Shown here piece after piece: positions 19,501 to 28,021 of a stretch of 64,000 bases of DNA. This stretch comes from Bacillus changyiensis (GTDB lineage Bacteria; Bacillota; Bacilli; Bacillales; Bacillaceae). The DNA lies in assembly GCF_027706145.1 (NCBI RefSeq), contig NZ_JAQFWW010000003.1, positions 182,327 to 246,326 of the forward strand, in the 5' to 3' direction. Below the pieces are notes generated by a model. It was given only the letters and a program-made list of their open reading frames with translations. It was not told the DNA's origin and ran no database searches. The translations under genes were made by a program, and so were the position numbers. Each line of letters begins with the position of its first letter. Within the stretch, counting starts at the first letter, position 1.

Positions 19501-20115
19501 GGTAAACCCGATATACCCTATTTTAAGCTGCTGGTTTTGTCCCTTGTCATCGACAAATGTTCGTTCTTCGATATGGAATGGTCGATATTTGTGTTTTCCA
19601 TCCTTTGTTTTAATATTGGCATTAACAATGGGGAATTTAGCGCCTTTTATTGTTCCATCTAAAAATTCTAGTCCATAGTTAAATTCATGATTTCCCAATG
19701 TACCGGCATCATAGTTCAGTTTGTTCATGACATCAATGATTGGATGAATTTTTGCTTTGTATATGATCTGTTCTCGTTCATGTTTGAAGACGTATTCTCC
19801 AAGAGGGTTTCCTTGAATAAGGTCACCATTATCGACAAGCAGTGTATTTGGTTGTTTACTTCGATGCTCTTCAATCAGCTGTGCCGTCCGAGCAAGCCCG
19901 AACTGGGTTGTCTGTTTGTCAGCATAATAATCATAATCCATCATATGGGCGTGAACATCGGTTGTCGCCAAAATACTAAGATTGATTAGCGGATCTTTGG
20001 TTTGTTCTTTTGCATGAATTTGTGTGTGAGAAAAAAGTAAGTGATGAATCATTGCTGACGGAATTAGGATGCGGAAAATGTTTTTCCTCGAAAACCATCT
20101 GTTCTGTACTCCCAC
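16543..20115 (-). CDS. yfkN: secreted trifunctional nucleotide phosphoesterase YfkN
   Basis: Exported enzyme that hydrolyses 2',3'-cyclic nucleotides and 3'/5'-nucleotides to release phosphate and nucleosides. Signal-like N-terminus (KNIFRILIPSAMIHHLLF), then two tandem metallophosphatase plus 5'-nucleotidase C-terminal modules. Module 1: ATTDVHAHM, NGDLIQGN, GNHEFNYG, SGHQHN. Module 2: HTNDTHAHLDH, AGDVFSGD, GNHEFDKG, GGHTHT. About 1190 residues against roughly 1460 in B. subtilis; the protein ends soon after the second module and lacks an LPxT-type sorting signal with membrane tail, so it should be released rather than wall-anchored. GTG at 20115 is preferred (AAAGGTGG 7 bases upstream) over TTG at 20133. 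Confidence 0.9.
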   Translation of the reverse strand: MGVQNRWFSRKNIFRILIPSAMIHHLLFSHTQIHAKEQTKDPLINLSILATTDVHAHMMDYDYYADKQTTQFGLARTAQLIEEHRSKQPNTLLVDNGDLIQGNPLGEYVFKHEREQIIYKAKIHPIIDVMNKLNYDAGTLGNHEFNYGLEFLDGTIKGAKFPIVNANIKTKDGKHKYRPFHIEERTFVDDKGQNQQLKIGYIGFTPPQILTWDHKHLEGKLTVQDITESAQEMIPKMKAEGADLIIALAHSGIETKQLPKGAENAVFDLALKADGIDAIISGHQHNLFPSPDYQGNAKIDIQKGTINGIPVVMPKNWGSHLGIINLQLVQNAGKWTVKDHDAKTEAIEGRVTSQHQTVTESIKSTHEKTLQFVRKPIGKTEIDINSFFSQVVDDPSIQIVADAQKWYARDVIKGTKYENLPILSASAPFKAGGRNGPDYYTNIRAGDLAIKHIGDLYLYDNTLYIVKLTGSEVKDWLEMSAGQFNQIDPSNTGEQALLHQDFRSYNYDVIDGVTYEIDITEPTKYDLSGALKNPQANRIRHLAYNGKPVKDEQEFLIVTNNYRAFGGGGFPHLSKDKVVYTAADENRQVLMNYIMAKGTINPKADNNWSIKPVRGPKIIFESSLLAKPFAEKLKSIDFVRESAIQGYGVYKLTFDETEPPEAEKNWTVTVMHTNDTHAHLDHTARRATKIKDIRDKTENNILLDAGDVFSGDLYFTKWNGLADLKMMNMIGYDAMTLGNHEFDKGPKGLADFLSGNGLAVDPNNRHLFEAPIFPIVSSNIDVSKDPVLNKWRKKPMVFKTTQYKPSGIYPYIVLDINGEKVAVFGLTTETTRNTSSPGPNITFKNAYQSAKKTVKKITKTENVNKVIALTHLGYNRDLELAKKVKGIDLIIGGHTHTLVDQLKVVPNKEPTIIAQVKDYGQFLGRVDLVFDRSGVVQTKKSCFQTITIDEKIQEEPTVKKKLDQFKQELHELKTKKVGFAAVPLDGKREHVRSKETNLGNLIADSMLNKARQSGSADLAIINGGSIRNGIPQGVITFSDVLHVMPFSKTIYTADLTGAQIVEALEHGVSQIEKGGGAFPHVAGLTFTFTRNKSEGNRILAVKLINKKGESEPLDLKQTYRVATTHFIASGGDGYNVFKKAKNKVNLGFTDYEVFIEQLAQSDVVAPTIENRITEVVLPNQLKMSFWQKSA

Positions 20116-20253
20116 TATTTCTCCACCTTTCAAATGATGATAACTCTAGTGTAAAAATTTTTTGTGAAATAATGAAGAGGATATTGTAAAAATAATACAA
20201 AGATATTTGTTAAGGGTTTAGTTTGACTAACTAATAGAGGATTTATGTATAAA

Positions 20254-20283
20254 CAAGGCGGATCAACTGGGAGATCCGCCTTG
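20254..20283 (-). terminator. intrinsic terminator after yfkK
   Basis: 11-bp arms CAAGGCGGATC (20254-20264) and GATCCGCCTTG (20273-20283), with a T-rich tract on the minus-strand side. It separates yfkK from yfkN. Confidence 0.85.
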
Positions 20284-20293
20284 ATAGCGATGA

Positions 20294-20494
20294 TTACTTT
20301 CGCAATGCTGCCAATTCCTCGGCAATCGCTCGCATTTCACTTGGACTGAAAGTTTTCTTTTTCATAATCATTTGATGCAGATATTCAAGATCTTCAAGTT
20401 TTTCATTACTGAAGTCTTCTGCTTTTATCACGCCAATATTTAGCATGTTCAACTTTTGTGAGATCTCATCAATCATTTTATTCAGATCAGACAA
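20294..20494 (-). CDS. yfkK: DUF1128 protein YfkK
   Basis: 66-residue acidic/basic helical protein ([18 protein letters not shown]...[13 protein letters not shown]), a full match in size and pattern to DUF1128/YfkK. Function unknown. TTG start with AGAAAGGAAG upstream. Follows the AGCS transporter on the same strand and has its own terminator. Confidence 0.88.
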   Translation of the reverse strand: MSDLNKMIDEISQKLNMLNIGVIKAEDFSNEKLEDLEYLHQMIMKKKTFSPSEMRAIAEELAALRK

Positions 20495-20547
20495 TGAAGC
20501 ACTTCCTTTCTAGAAAATGTAGGGGCTTCTATTGTAACAAAATTTCA

Positions 20548-21906
20548 CTATGGGGAAAGGCTATTTTGTTTGGCTTGTTTTTCCGCTTTGATTTTAGTGA
20601 CGACTTGTTTTGATTCATAGACAACAATTCCTGTTAACCCGATGAGCCCGATTAAGTTCGGAATAGCCATCAAACCGTTTAACATATCGGCAAGAGCCCA
20701 AACGAAGTTGTCTTTAAAAATGGCTCCAAAAAATACGGCAATCACAAATATCATCCGATAGAAAAACGCATATTTTTCATTGACTAGGTAAGTAAAACAT
20801 TTCTCTCCATAATAAGACCACCCGAGAATAGTTGAATAGGCGAATAACAGTAAGCCGACTGCGACAATTGTTGACCCAGCTGGGCCTAGGAAATGTCCGA
20901 AAGTTAACGATGTCAAGGCATCATTTTTTTCTAATGTATACATGTCACCCATAATAATTGAAATACCTGTGATCGAGCAAACAACCAGTGTATCAATGAA
21001 TACTTGAGTCATTGACACAAGTGCTTGTCGAGCAGGCATATCAGTTTTCGCAGCCGCCGCTGCAATTGGTGCTGAGCCAAGGCCGGCTTCATTTGAAAAC
21101 ACACCTCTTGCAACACCCCAACGGATGACAGTTCCAATTGCACCTCCAGCTACTGCCTGGCCGGTAAAGGCGTCAGAAAAAATTAAACTGATTGCACCGG
21201 GGACAAGCTCAAAGTTTGAAATGATAATGATCAGGCCAGAGATGACATAAAATAAGGCCATGATCGGTACAAAAAAAGAAGTGACTTTTCCGATGGATTT
21301 GATTCCTCCAAGAATAACGAGAGCAGTAAATACTGTTACAATGATACCCGTTACCCAAGTGGGCACAGAGAATGTTGATTCCATAACACCTGAAACAGAA
21401 TTGGCCTGAACCATATTTCCAATTCCGAAAGCCGCAAGCGCCCCAAATATAGCAAATAACACGCCTAGCCACTTTTGTTTTAGCCCGTGTTCCAGATAAT
21501 ACATTGGGCCGCCTGACATTTCACCGTTTTTACCTTTGATTCGAAACCTGACAGCAAGAACGGCTTCAGCATATTTTGTAGCCATCCCAAAAAAGGCAGC
21601 AAACCACATCCAAAAAATAGCGCCAGGTCCTCCGGCAATGACCGCAGAAGCAACACCAACAATATTTCCAGTTCCGACGGTTGCGGCAAGAGCAGTCATT
21701 AATGCCTGAAAGTGAGAAATATCACCTTCAGAAGATTTATCCTGATTTTTGGAAAAAGCAAGTTTTAAGGAATAAGGCAACAGTCTAATCGGTAAGAAAA
21801 TCAGCCTAAATGTTAAAAAAATACCTGTTCCAACGATGAGGATCAAAAGCGGAGGCCCCCATAAAAAGCCATTGATTTGATCAACGAGATTTGAAATATA
21901 ATTCAA
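20548..21906 (-). CDS. alanine/glycine:cation symporter (AGCS family)
   Basis: Sodium- or proton-coupled amino acid importer of 452 residues with about 10-11 membrane helices. Family signatures: GTGNIVGVASAVIAGGPGAIFWMW, and FSNEAGLGSAPIAAAAAKT. B. subtilis has several paralogues (AlsT/GlnT, YrbD, YflA); which one this equals cannot be told. TTG start behind AAAGGGGG. It sits upstream of yfkK, an insertion relative to the B. subtilis order. Confidence 0.9.
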   Translation of the reverse strand: MNYISNLVDQINGFLWGPPLLILIVGTGIFLTFRLIFLPIRLLPYSLKLAFSKNQDKSSEGDISHFQALMTALAATVGTGNIVGVASAVIAGGPGAIFWMWFAAFFGMATKYAEAVLAVRFRIKGKNGEMSGGPMYYLEHGLKQKWLGVLFAIFGALAAFGIGNMVQANSVSGVMESTFSVPTWVTGIIVTVFTALVILGGIKSIGKVTSFFVPIMALFYVISGLIIIISNFELVPGAISLIFSDAFTGQAVAGGAIGTVIRWGVARGVFSNEAGLGSAPIAAAAAKTDMPARQALVSMTQVFIDTLVVCSITGISIIMGDMYTLEKNDALTSLTFGHFLGPAGSTIVAVGLLLFAYSTILGWSYYGEKCFTYLVNEKYAFFYRMIFVIAVFFGAIFKDNFVWALADMLNGLMAIPNLIGLIGLTGIVVYESKQVVTKIKAEKQAKQNSLSP

Positions 21907-22087
21907 GGTGAAAAATCCCCCTTTTTGATATGTCTATCTAGAATATTCTGAAAGTTCGTGAGATTTGTCAATAGAATTGTCATATTTTTTTTCGAAAGTT
22001 GAAAAATAACAAAAACTCTATACTATAAAATAAAGATGTTTTTCTTTCTGGATAAGGGGAAAAGATGATAAAAAGGGGAGATCTGTT

Positions 22088-22405
22088 ATGAAAGGTGATC
22101 GTGTGATCATGAGAAATATCTTGTTGGGTGCATCTGTCGGTTTCATCATGTCACTCATTCATAAGCCAACAAGAAAAGCCTGTGCTTTAAAAATCGCGGC
22201 CTATACAGACAAAGTCCGCCGCTTCCGAGAGCAACCAGATCAACTCACCAATTGTATACAACAAAAAATCAGATCGGTTTCAGATGATCTAAACTTTTTA
22301 AATCAGCAGATAAAAGAACTGAAAGAAACAACGCCAAAGGTGATCGAACGAATCGAAGAAACAAGAGATCATTTCTCTAAAAGAAACAGGAAGCGTTTGG
22401 AGTGA
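22088..22405 (+). CDS. yfkI: YfkI-like membrane-anchored coiled-coil protein
   Basis: 105 residues: a short N-terminal hydrophobic stretch (NILLGASVGFIMSLI) followed by a charged helical tail with heptad character (SVSDDLNFLNQQIKELKE). This resembles YtxH-type proteins. It is called YfkI from its position just before yfkH, 6 bases away. An internal ATG at codon 8 is an alternative start. Function unknown. Confidence 0.6.
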   Translation: MKGDRVIMRNILLGASVGFIMSLIHKPTRKACALKIAAYTDKVRRFREQPDQLTNCIQQKIRSVSDDLNFLNQQIKELKETTPKVIERIEETRDHFSKRNRKRLE

Positions 22406-22411
22406 GGAAAA

Positions 22412-23218
22412 GTGATCAATTTTTTAAAAAAGCTTGCGGGACGATTTCTACTTCATGAGGGATTCAGTAAATCAGCTGAACTTGCTTATTTTTTTCTCCT
22501 GTCTCTTTTTCCATTCATGATATTCTTAATTACACTAGTAGGTTATTTACCAGTTCAAAAGGAGGACATCATTGCCGTATTTAAGCAATACGCCCCGAAA
22601 GGGACTATGCCTGTCATCAATGAGACTTTGAACACCGGGAACAGAGGATTGCTTTCTTTTGGAATTATTGCGGCATTATGGTCAGCCTCAAATGGAATAG
22701 GCGCAATTGTCGGTGCATTTAATCATGCGTATGAAGTGAAGGAAAACCGCTCTTTTCTTATGATTCGTCTGACATCGCTCCTTCTGACTGTTGCAATGGT
22801 CATGACAATATTAATTGCCCTGCTTTTACCGGTATTCGGAAGAGCGATCGGTGACTTTATTGCCAGTATTGACGGTACACCTGCCATGTTTTTGACGGCT
22901 TGGTCAGCGCTTCGCTGGATTATCAGTCCACTCATTTTGTTCATTGTGTTTACAGCTCTATATTTTTTTGCTCCAAATGAACGGTTGTCGTTTAAATTTG
23001 TCTTTCCAGGCGCATGCGCGGCAACGGTTGGTTGGATTCTCGTCAGTATATTGTTTTCATACTATGTCAGTGAAATCGCCAATTATAGTGCTACTTATGG
23101 AAGCCTAGGTGGAATCATTGTCTTGATGATCTGGTTTTATTTAAGCGGAATGATGATCATTTTAGGGGGAGAGATTAATGCGCTGTTACATAAAAATTCG
23201 GCCCATCGTGCATCCTAA
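22412..23218 (+). CDS. yfkH: YihY/BrkB family membrane protein YfkH
   Basis: Integral membrane protein of 268 residues with six or so helices. YihY/BrkB pattern: KSAELAYFFLLSLFPFMIFL near the N-terminus, GIIAALWSASNGIGAI, and the late WFYLSGMMIILGGEINA. Once mis-called ribonuclease BN; the true role is unknown. GTG start behind GAGGAAA, 6 bases after yfkI. Confidence 0.88.
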   Translation: MINFLKKLAGRFLLHEGFSKSAELAYFFLLSLFPFMIFLITLVGYLPVQKEDIIAVFKQYAPKGTMPVINETLNTGNRGLLSFGIIAALWSASNGIGAIVGAFNHAYEVKENRSFLMIRLTSLLLTVAMVMTILIALLLPVFGRAIGDFIASIDGTPAMFLTAWSALRWIISPLILFIVFTALYFFAPNERLSFKFVFPGACAATVGWILVSILFSYYVSEIANYSATYGSLGGIIVLMIWFYLSGMMIILGGEINALLHKNSAHRAS

Positions 23219-23256
23219 ACATGAACCTTTAAAAAGTTCAAGATGGAGGGATCATC

Positions 23257-23364
23257 ATGACAAAGCATACGAAAAAAGGCGGAAGTCACAATAAACAAAA
23301 TTCAAAACAAAGTTCTAAACATAAAACGAGCGGAAGCGCCAACGGCCAAAACGGATATCACTAA
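23257..23364 (+). CDS. small Lys/Ser/His/Asn-rich peptide
   Basis: 35-codon frame (MTKHTKKGGSHNKQNS..., ending GQNGYH) with a clear GGAGGG 6 bases before the ATG, and a terminator-like hairpin right after. Highly charged, no hydrophobic core; composition is like small spore-associated proteins, but no family was recognised. It lies between yfkH and convergent yfkF. Confidence 0.6.
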   Translation: MTKHTKKGGSHNKQNSKQSSKHKTSGSANGQNGYH

Positions 23365-23377
23365 AGCGTTCTGACAT

Positions 23378-23414
23378 AATAGAGTCGTTTGTCATTTAGA
23401 CAGACGACTCTATT
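23378..23414. terminator. bidirectional terminator hairpin
   Basis: Arms AATAGAGTCGTTTGTC (23378-23393) and the near-complement ending at 23414 (GACAGACGACTCTATT). It overlaps the yfkF stop codon and serves both convergent transcripts. Confidence 0.75.
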
Positions 23415-24574
23415 TGGTTTGTCACGTTTTTTTGCCCCTTTCTCTTTCCAATAAAAACCCCACTCCAGATTAAAATCATCACAAATGTAATGAAAAATAG
23501 AAGGTTGCCGTTTTCAAATGTTTGCATATACCAACCACCTAGAGTTGGTCCAAAAATACTACCGAAGCTAAATGTAATTCCGCACATGAGGTTGCCGGCA
23601 GGAAGAAGGTGCTTTGGCAGCAAATCGGCCATAAAGCTAATACCGAGTGAAAAAGTCGATCCGACAGCCATTCCCGCTACAAAAAAGCATGTAGCTATAA
23701 CTAGAATGGATTCAGTGAAACCTGCAATGAAAAAACACCCTGCTCCAATTGCCAAAATGATGAGAAGAACCTTTCCGCGGCCGCACTTGTCACTCAAGAT
23801 GCCAAGTGGATATTGAAAAACAATTGTGCCAATGGCAAAGGCAGGTAAAATAATGGATACACCTTCGACAGTAATCCCTGACCTGAGTGCATATACAGGG
23901 AAGTTTCCGTTTAACACAGTTTCTAAAACTCCATAACCAAAAGTCGGTAAGAAGGCAACCCAGCCAAGCAAAAAAGCTTGGTAAAATCGTTTTAAACTGT
24001 TGTCAGATCTGTTTTCAGAACCACTATTTTCTGGGAAATCATTTTTTAAAAAAAGGACAAACAACCAGACGAACAAGCTAAACGCACCAGAAATAATAAA
24101 TGGTAGTGACGGCATCATGTTAATAAGCGGTGTTAAAGCAGGTCCTGCTGCAAATCCTAAGCTAAAGGAAAGACCATATAACGAAATATTCCGCCCACGG
24201 TTTTTTTTAGATGATAAAGTCGTGACCCATGTTTGTGTTGAAAAATGAAGCATATGATCACCGATTCCAATGATAAGCCGTAAAAAGAACCATACTAAAT
24301 AAGACTTAAACAACACAAAACTAAACAAGCTGGCAACCACAATCATTCCACCGAACATGATGAGCGGTTTAAATCCAAGCTTTCGCAATGGTGCCTCCAT
24401 AAATGGCGATGCGACTAAAACGCCAATATAAAGACCTGTCGCATGAATGCCATTTAAAGTTGCCGAATGACCCTCCTGTTCAAAAATAATCGAGATGACT
24501 GGTAAAAGCATCCCTTGAGAAAATCCAGAAATACTGACAATCAACACAAGTATGAAAAAGTGAATTCTAGACAT
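23396..24574 (-). CDS. yfkF: MFS transporter YfkF
   Basis: Major facilitator of about 392 residues with 12 predicted helices. It has the region LISPASDRxGRK-like loop as ILSDKCGRGKVLL between helices 8 and 9, and GFSQGMLLPVISIIF in helix 1. Substrate unknown. Start set at the second of two close ATGs, with AAGGAG 7-8 bases upstream; the 20 codons before it are not transporter-like. Order and strand match yfkF. Confidence 0.83.
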   Translation of the reverse strand: MSRIHFFILVLIVSISGFSQGMLLPVISIIFEQEGHSATLNGIHATGLYIGVLVASPFMEAPLRKLGFKPLIMFGGMIVVASLFSFVLFKSYLVWFFLRLIIGIGDHMLHFSTQTWVTTLSSKKNRGRNISLYGLSFSLGFAAGPALTPLINMMPSLPFIISGAFSLFVWLFVLFLKNDFPENSGSENRSDNSLKRFYQAFLLGWVAFLPTFGYGVLETVLNGNFPVYALRSGITVEGVSIILPAFAIGTIVFQYPLGILSDKCGRGKVLLIILAIGAGCFFIAGFTESILVIATCFFVAGMAVGSTFSLGISFMADLLPKHLLPAGNLMCGITFSFGSIFGPTLGGWYMQTFENGNLLFFITFVMILIWSGVFIGKRKGQKNVTNQIESSV

Positions 24575-24753
24575 GCTCATTCTCCTTATCCAGTTCCTCC
24601 ATTGATCGTATAACGTTATCAAGTTGATAAGCAAGATGTTTTTTATGTAGGTGATTGAATAGGTAATTGAAAATCATAAGTGGTTGAAAAAAATTGGATA
24701 AAGGGACTAACTACAGTAAACACTATAAAAAAAGATACAGAAAGAGTGATCGT

Positions 24754-25542
24754 ATGAAAAAGCTTTTGTATTTTACGCTTATTGCGTTTTTATCCTTTAG
24801 TTTTTTCGCTGTACAGGAAGCTGTTGCAGCCAAGGCAATGAAAGTACCAAACTCTGTCACCAATATTTCTAAAGAAAACACATATCCCAATGCTTCTCAG
24901 GATCAGCCGAGATTGCAGCCGAGCGAATTGGCAAAAGAGCTTCTCGAAACATCTGATACAGCGATTGAGAACCCACATCTGATTAAAATGCTAAATGAAT
25001 CAAGCATATCAGGGACCCCGCTTGCGATTGGATATAGAGCGACAATTTATTTAGGAAGATGGGCGCTAAGTTATAATTCTAATGAGACTGTTGCTAACTG
25101 GGAATACCAAAAAATTAATATGAACCGCTATGACAACAGAAGTGGAAAATCAACTGCCGAAATCACTTATTCACAGGAAAAAACAAGTAAAATTAAAGGC
25201 GGATTAACAGCAAAAGTGCCAAAAGCTGAAGATGTGAAAAACATGATGATGCTTAAAGCAATGGAAAAAACGAAATTACCACTCGCTTTTGAAACGGTTG
25301 TGGGGGCGGGAACAAAACGCGATCAAACCTATAAAGTTTCACCGAAAAAACTTGGGGTTTTGAATGCCTTTGCTCCTGCTATTAATGAAAAAGGGAAAAT
25401 TACCTATGGGGAAGTATATCTTGTCTTAAAAGGTAATAAACGAAAACTTGTCGTTAAAAATATCACATCACAGGGGATTGGGGCTTGGATTCCTGTTCAG
25501 GATCATTTGACAATGGGTTTTAAACTAAATCAATCTCGCTAA
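24754..25542 (+). CDS. yfkD: exported protein YfkD
   Basis: Secreted or surface protein of 262 residues with a clear signal peptide (KKLLYFTLIAFLSFSFFAVQEAVA, cleavage after AVA about residue 26). The rest is a single soluble domain (TAIENPHLIKMLNESSISG, GRWALSYNSNETVANWEYQ). Function unknown. The ATG at 24754 is the only start that gives a proper signal peptide; the longest frame adds 20 basic residues. Followed by a terminator. Confidence 0.85.
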   Translation: MKKLLYFTLIAFLSFSFFAVQEAVAAKAMKVPNSVTNISKENTYPNASQDQPRLQPSELAKELLETSDTAIENPHLIKMLNESSISGTPLAIGYRATIYLGRWALSYNSNETVANWEYQKINMNRYDNRSGKSTAEITYSQEKTSKIKGGLTAKVPKAEDVKNMMMLKAMEKTKLPLAFETVVGAGTKRDQTYKVSPKKLGVLNAFAPAINEKGKITYGEVYLVLKGNKRKLVVKNITSQGIGAWIPVQDHLTMGFKLNQSR

Positions 25543-25544
25543 AG

Positions 25545-25573
25545 AAAAGGGGCACATGAAATCGCCCCTTTTT
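25545..25573. terminator. bidirectional intrinsic terminator
   Basis: Arms AAAAGGGGC (25545-25553) and GCCCCTTTT (25564-25572) followed by T's, between convergent yfkD and yfkAB. Confidence 0.88.
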
Positions 25574-26704
25574 TTAAATTTCTATATTTCTCGCTTTTCG
25601 GGAAGAAAAATCAATATCTTGGTAATAGCTGTTTTTAACCAATACATTAGGTCCGAGACATCTGACGCTTGAACAATGGCAGTTCAGACATTTAGCAAGC
25701 TCTGTTTTTCTCCATTTCGCATATGCACTCATCAGGCTGTCTGTTTGAATATTGCCTAGTGGTGGTGTATCACCGAAATCAGTCACAATAATATGACCAT
25801 CAAAAATATTAATATTGAGACGGGAACGTCCGTCAGGATCATTTCTGACAGTGACATTTTCCGTTTCATACAACCTTTTTAAAAGAAGTTGGTCTTGATG
25901 ATCAGGACTGCATGCATAAAACGGCAGTGTACCGAACAACATCCATGTGTGTTGATCTCGTACATCAAGCAGGTGGTGGATTGCGTTTCTCAATTCCTTT
26001 AAACTTAACACTTCTAGGTTACTTGCAAAATCGCTCGGGTACATGGGATGTACTTCATGGCGCTGACACTTCATATCGTGAACAATCTGCTTATGAATAT
26101 GTTCAATATGAGGGAGTGTTCGTTTATTTAGCATCGTTTCTGCTGACACCATGACGCCCTCATCAACCAATGTCCGGCTGTTTTCAATCATTTTCTCAAA
26201 ATATCGTGCTCTTTGGGCAAATGTCGGTTTTTTCTCCATCATTGCAAAGCCGATTTCGGCAAAGTCTTCAATTGTCCCCCAGTTATGAGAAATGTGAAGA
26301 ACATCTAAGTATGGGATGATCCACTCATAGCGGTTGATATCAAGGGTCAAATTAGAATTGATCTGTGTCCTAACCCCACGCTCATGTGCATATTTTAATA
26401 AAGGTACGACATATTCCTTCACAGATGTTAACGAGAGCATCGGTTCTCCGCCAGTTAAGCTTAAGGAACGGAGGTGGGGAATTTCATCAAGCCGTCTTAA
26501 AAGCAGGCTGAGCGGTAGAGGATTTGGATCTTTCGGCCGGAGTGTATATCCGACAGCACAATGTTCGCAACGCATATTACAAAGAGTTGTCGTCGTCAAT
26601 TCGATATTCGTCAGCTCTATATCTCCATATTCATCCACATCCAGATACGCTTCCCACGGATCATAATCAGGAGTGATTGGACGGACTTTTAATTTTTGTT
26701 TCAT
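25574..26704 (-). CDS. yfkAB: radical SAM protein YfkAB
   Basis: Radical SAM enzyme of 376 residues. The [4Fe-4S] site is CNMRCEHC (Cys42, Cys46, Cys49), SAM loop LTGGEPMLSL. The C-terminus has the family's CxCxxxxC motif (CHCSSVRC) for a further cluster or metal. Reaction unknown. One intact frame here spans both the yfkA and yfkB parts annotated separately in B. subtilis. AAAGGAG precedes the ATG. Confidence 0.9.
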   Translation of the reverse strand: MKQKLKVRPITPDYDPWEAYLDVDEYGDIELTNIELTTTTLCNMRCEHCAVGYTLRPKDPNPLPLSLLLRRLDEIPHLRSLSLTGGEPMLSLTSVKEYVVPLLKYAHERGVRTQINSNLTLDINRYEWIIPYLDVLHISHNWGTIEDFAEIGFAMMEKKPTFAQRARYFEKMIENSRTLVDEGVMVSAETMLNKRTLPHIEHIHKQIVHDMKCQRHEVHPMYPSDFASNLEVLSLKELRNAIHHLLDVRDQHTWMLFGTLPFYACSPDHQDQLLLKRLYETENVTVRNDPDGRSRLNINIFDGHIIVTDFGDTPPLGNIQTDSLMSAYAKWRKTELAKCLNCHCSSVRCLGPNVLVKNSYYQDIDFSSRKARNIEI

Positions 26705-26838
26705 ACATATCTAACTCCTTTATCGTTAGGACATATTAAATATAGCCCAACTATTAATTTTAGACCTTAGCTGGTAAAAGTCGCAAGTGAAGATCATTGA
26801 AAAATACCGCTTTAAAGACTATAATATAAAGGAGGATA

Positions 26839-27036
26839 ATGATGGAGAATACCTTAAATGATAAACAACAGCAAGTAAATGACTTAAAAAACAGGTTAGA
26901 TATGTTTATGTCTATTATTGATTCTTTAGATCCAGAAGTGACGGACGTTGAAGATATTGACAAACTGATCCGTATGCTTGATGAACTGGAGGCTAAATAC
27001 GAACGCTATAAAAAAGATTGGAAGGGAACGCTGTAG
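26839..27036 (+). CDS. yfjT: SE1561 family small protein (YfjT-like)
   Basis: 65-residue acidic helical protein (DLKNRLDMFMSIIDSLDP...IDKLIRMLDELEAKYERYKKDW) of the SE1561 family, position of yfjT. Function unknown. Tandem ATGs at 26839 and 26842; AAAGGAGG favours the second. A terminator overlaps its stop codon. Confidence 0.83.
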   Translation: MMENTLNDKQQQVNDLKNRLDMFMSIIDSLDPEVTDVEDIDKLIRMLDELEAKYERYKKDWKGTL

Positions 27037-27052
27037 TTTTGCAGCGTTTTTT
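27027..27052 (+). terminator. intrinsic terminator of yfjT
   Basis: AACGCTG (27027-27033) pairs with CAGCGTT (27042-27048), then a T run. The left arm lies in the last codons of the gene. Confidence 0.85.
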
Positions 27053-27130
27053 TGTTTTTCCAAGTGTTACATGGTATGAAAAACAAAGCTCTTTTAAAAA
27101 ATAAGAAAAAACTAAACTGGGAGCGATACC

Positions 27131-27922
27131 ATGAAACGAATCTGTACTTTATGTTGCGGATTCCTCATGCTGCTGGCTTTTACAAGTCGTGCTGAAGCGA
27201 TCTCCAATAAGGCGATTCACTGGGGATTTTCCAAAAGCAAACATCATCAGCCAGCTGATGCAGGAAAAGAACTAAACCATCTTCTAAATCGCTATGATGC
27301 GATTTATTTAGGTGACACAAAAGAAAAGGCTGTCTATTTAACGTTTGATAACGGTTATGAAAATGGACACACACAACAGATACTTGATGTATTGAAAAAG
27401 CAAAACGTTAAAGCTGCTTTTTTTGTAACAGGACATTTTGTCAAAGATCAACCTGAACTTGTAAAACGAATGGCTAAGGAAGGCCATATTGTTGGCAACC
27501 ACTCGTTTCACCACCCAGATTTAACAACGAAATCAAGCGATATCATTAAAGAAGAATTGGACTCGGTTACTGAAGAAGTTTTTAAAATAACAGGCAAACA
27601 GGACAATCTTTACTTACGGCCACCTCGTGGGATTTTTAGTGAAAGGGTTCTTCATGAGACGAATAAGCTTGGTTATCAAACGGTTTTTTGGTCAGCTGCT
27701 TTTGTAGATTGGAAAATCAACAAGCAAAAAGGCTGGAAATACGCCTATGATAACATCCTCAAACAAGCTCACCCTGGAGCGATCTATTTGCTTCATACAG
27801 TATCAAAAGACAATGCGGAAGCTCTTGATCGAGCGATCACTGATTTAAAAAAAGGAGGGTATCAATTTAAAAGCCTCGATGACCTGATGTTTGAAAAACA
27901 TATGATTCTAAAGACACTTTAA
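27131..27922 (+). CDS. pdaA: N-acetylmuramic acid deacetylase PdaA (spore cortex)
   Basis: Polysaccharide deacetylase that removes acetyl from muramic acid so that muramic-delta-lactam can form in the spore cortex. Signal peptide at residues 1-23 (ending SRAEA). NodB motifs: LTFDNGYENGHT (catalytic Asp), GNHSFHHPDLT (metal His), LRPPRG, and a late HTVS. Length 263, as in B. subtilis. GGGAGCG precedes the ATG. Expected to be made in the forespore by sigma-G; its promoter was not identified. Confidence 0.93.
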   Translation: MKRICTLCCGFLMLLAFTSRAEAISNKAIHWGFSKSKHHQPADAGKELNHLLNRYDAIYLGDTKEKAVYLTFDNGYENGHTQQILDVLKKQNVKAAFFVTGHFVKDQPELVKRMAKEGHIVGNHSFHHPDLTTKSSDIIKEELDSVTEEVFKITGKQDNLYLRPPRGIFSERVLHETNKLGYQTVFWSAAFVDWKINKQKGWKYAYDNILKQAHPGAIYLLHTVSKDNAEALDRAITDLKKGGYQFKSLDDLMFEKHMILKTL

Positions 27923-27925
27923 TGT

Positions 27926-27954
27926 AAACCCCGATCATTTTACGGGGTTTTTCT
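27926..27954 (+). terminator. intrinsic terminator of pdaA
   Basis: AAACCCCG (27926-27933) pairs with CGGGGTTT (27943-27950), followed by T's. Confidence 0.88.
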
Positions 27955-28021
27955 ATTGTTAAATTTTTACTAGATTTAAAAGGAAAATAGGGTTATCATG
28001 TTAAATGAAGGGGGAATTACC

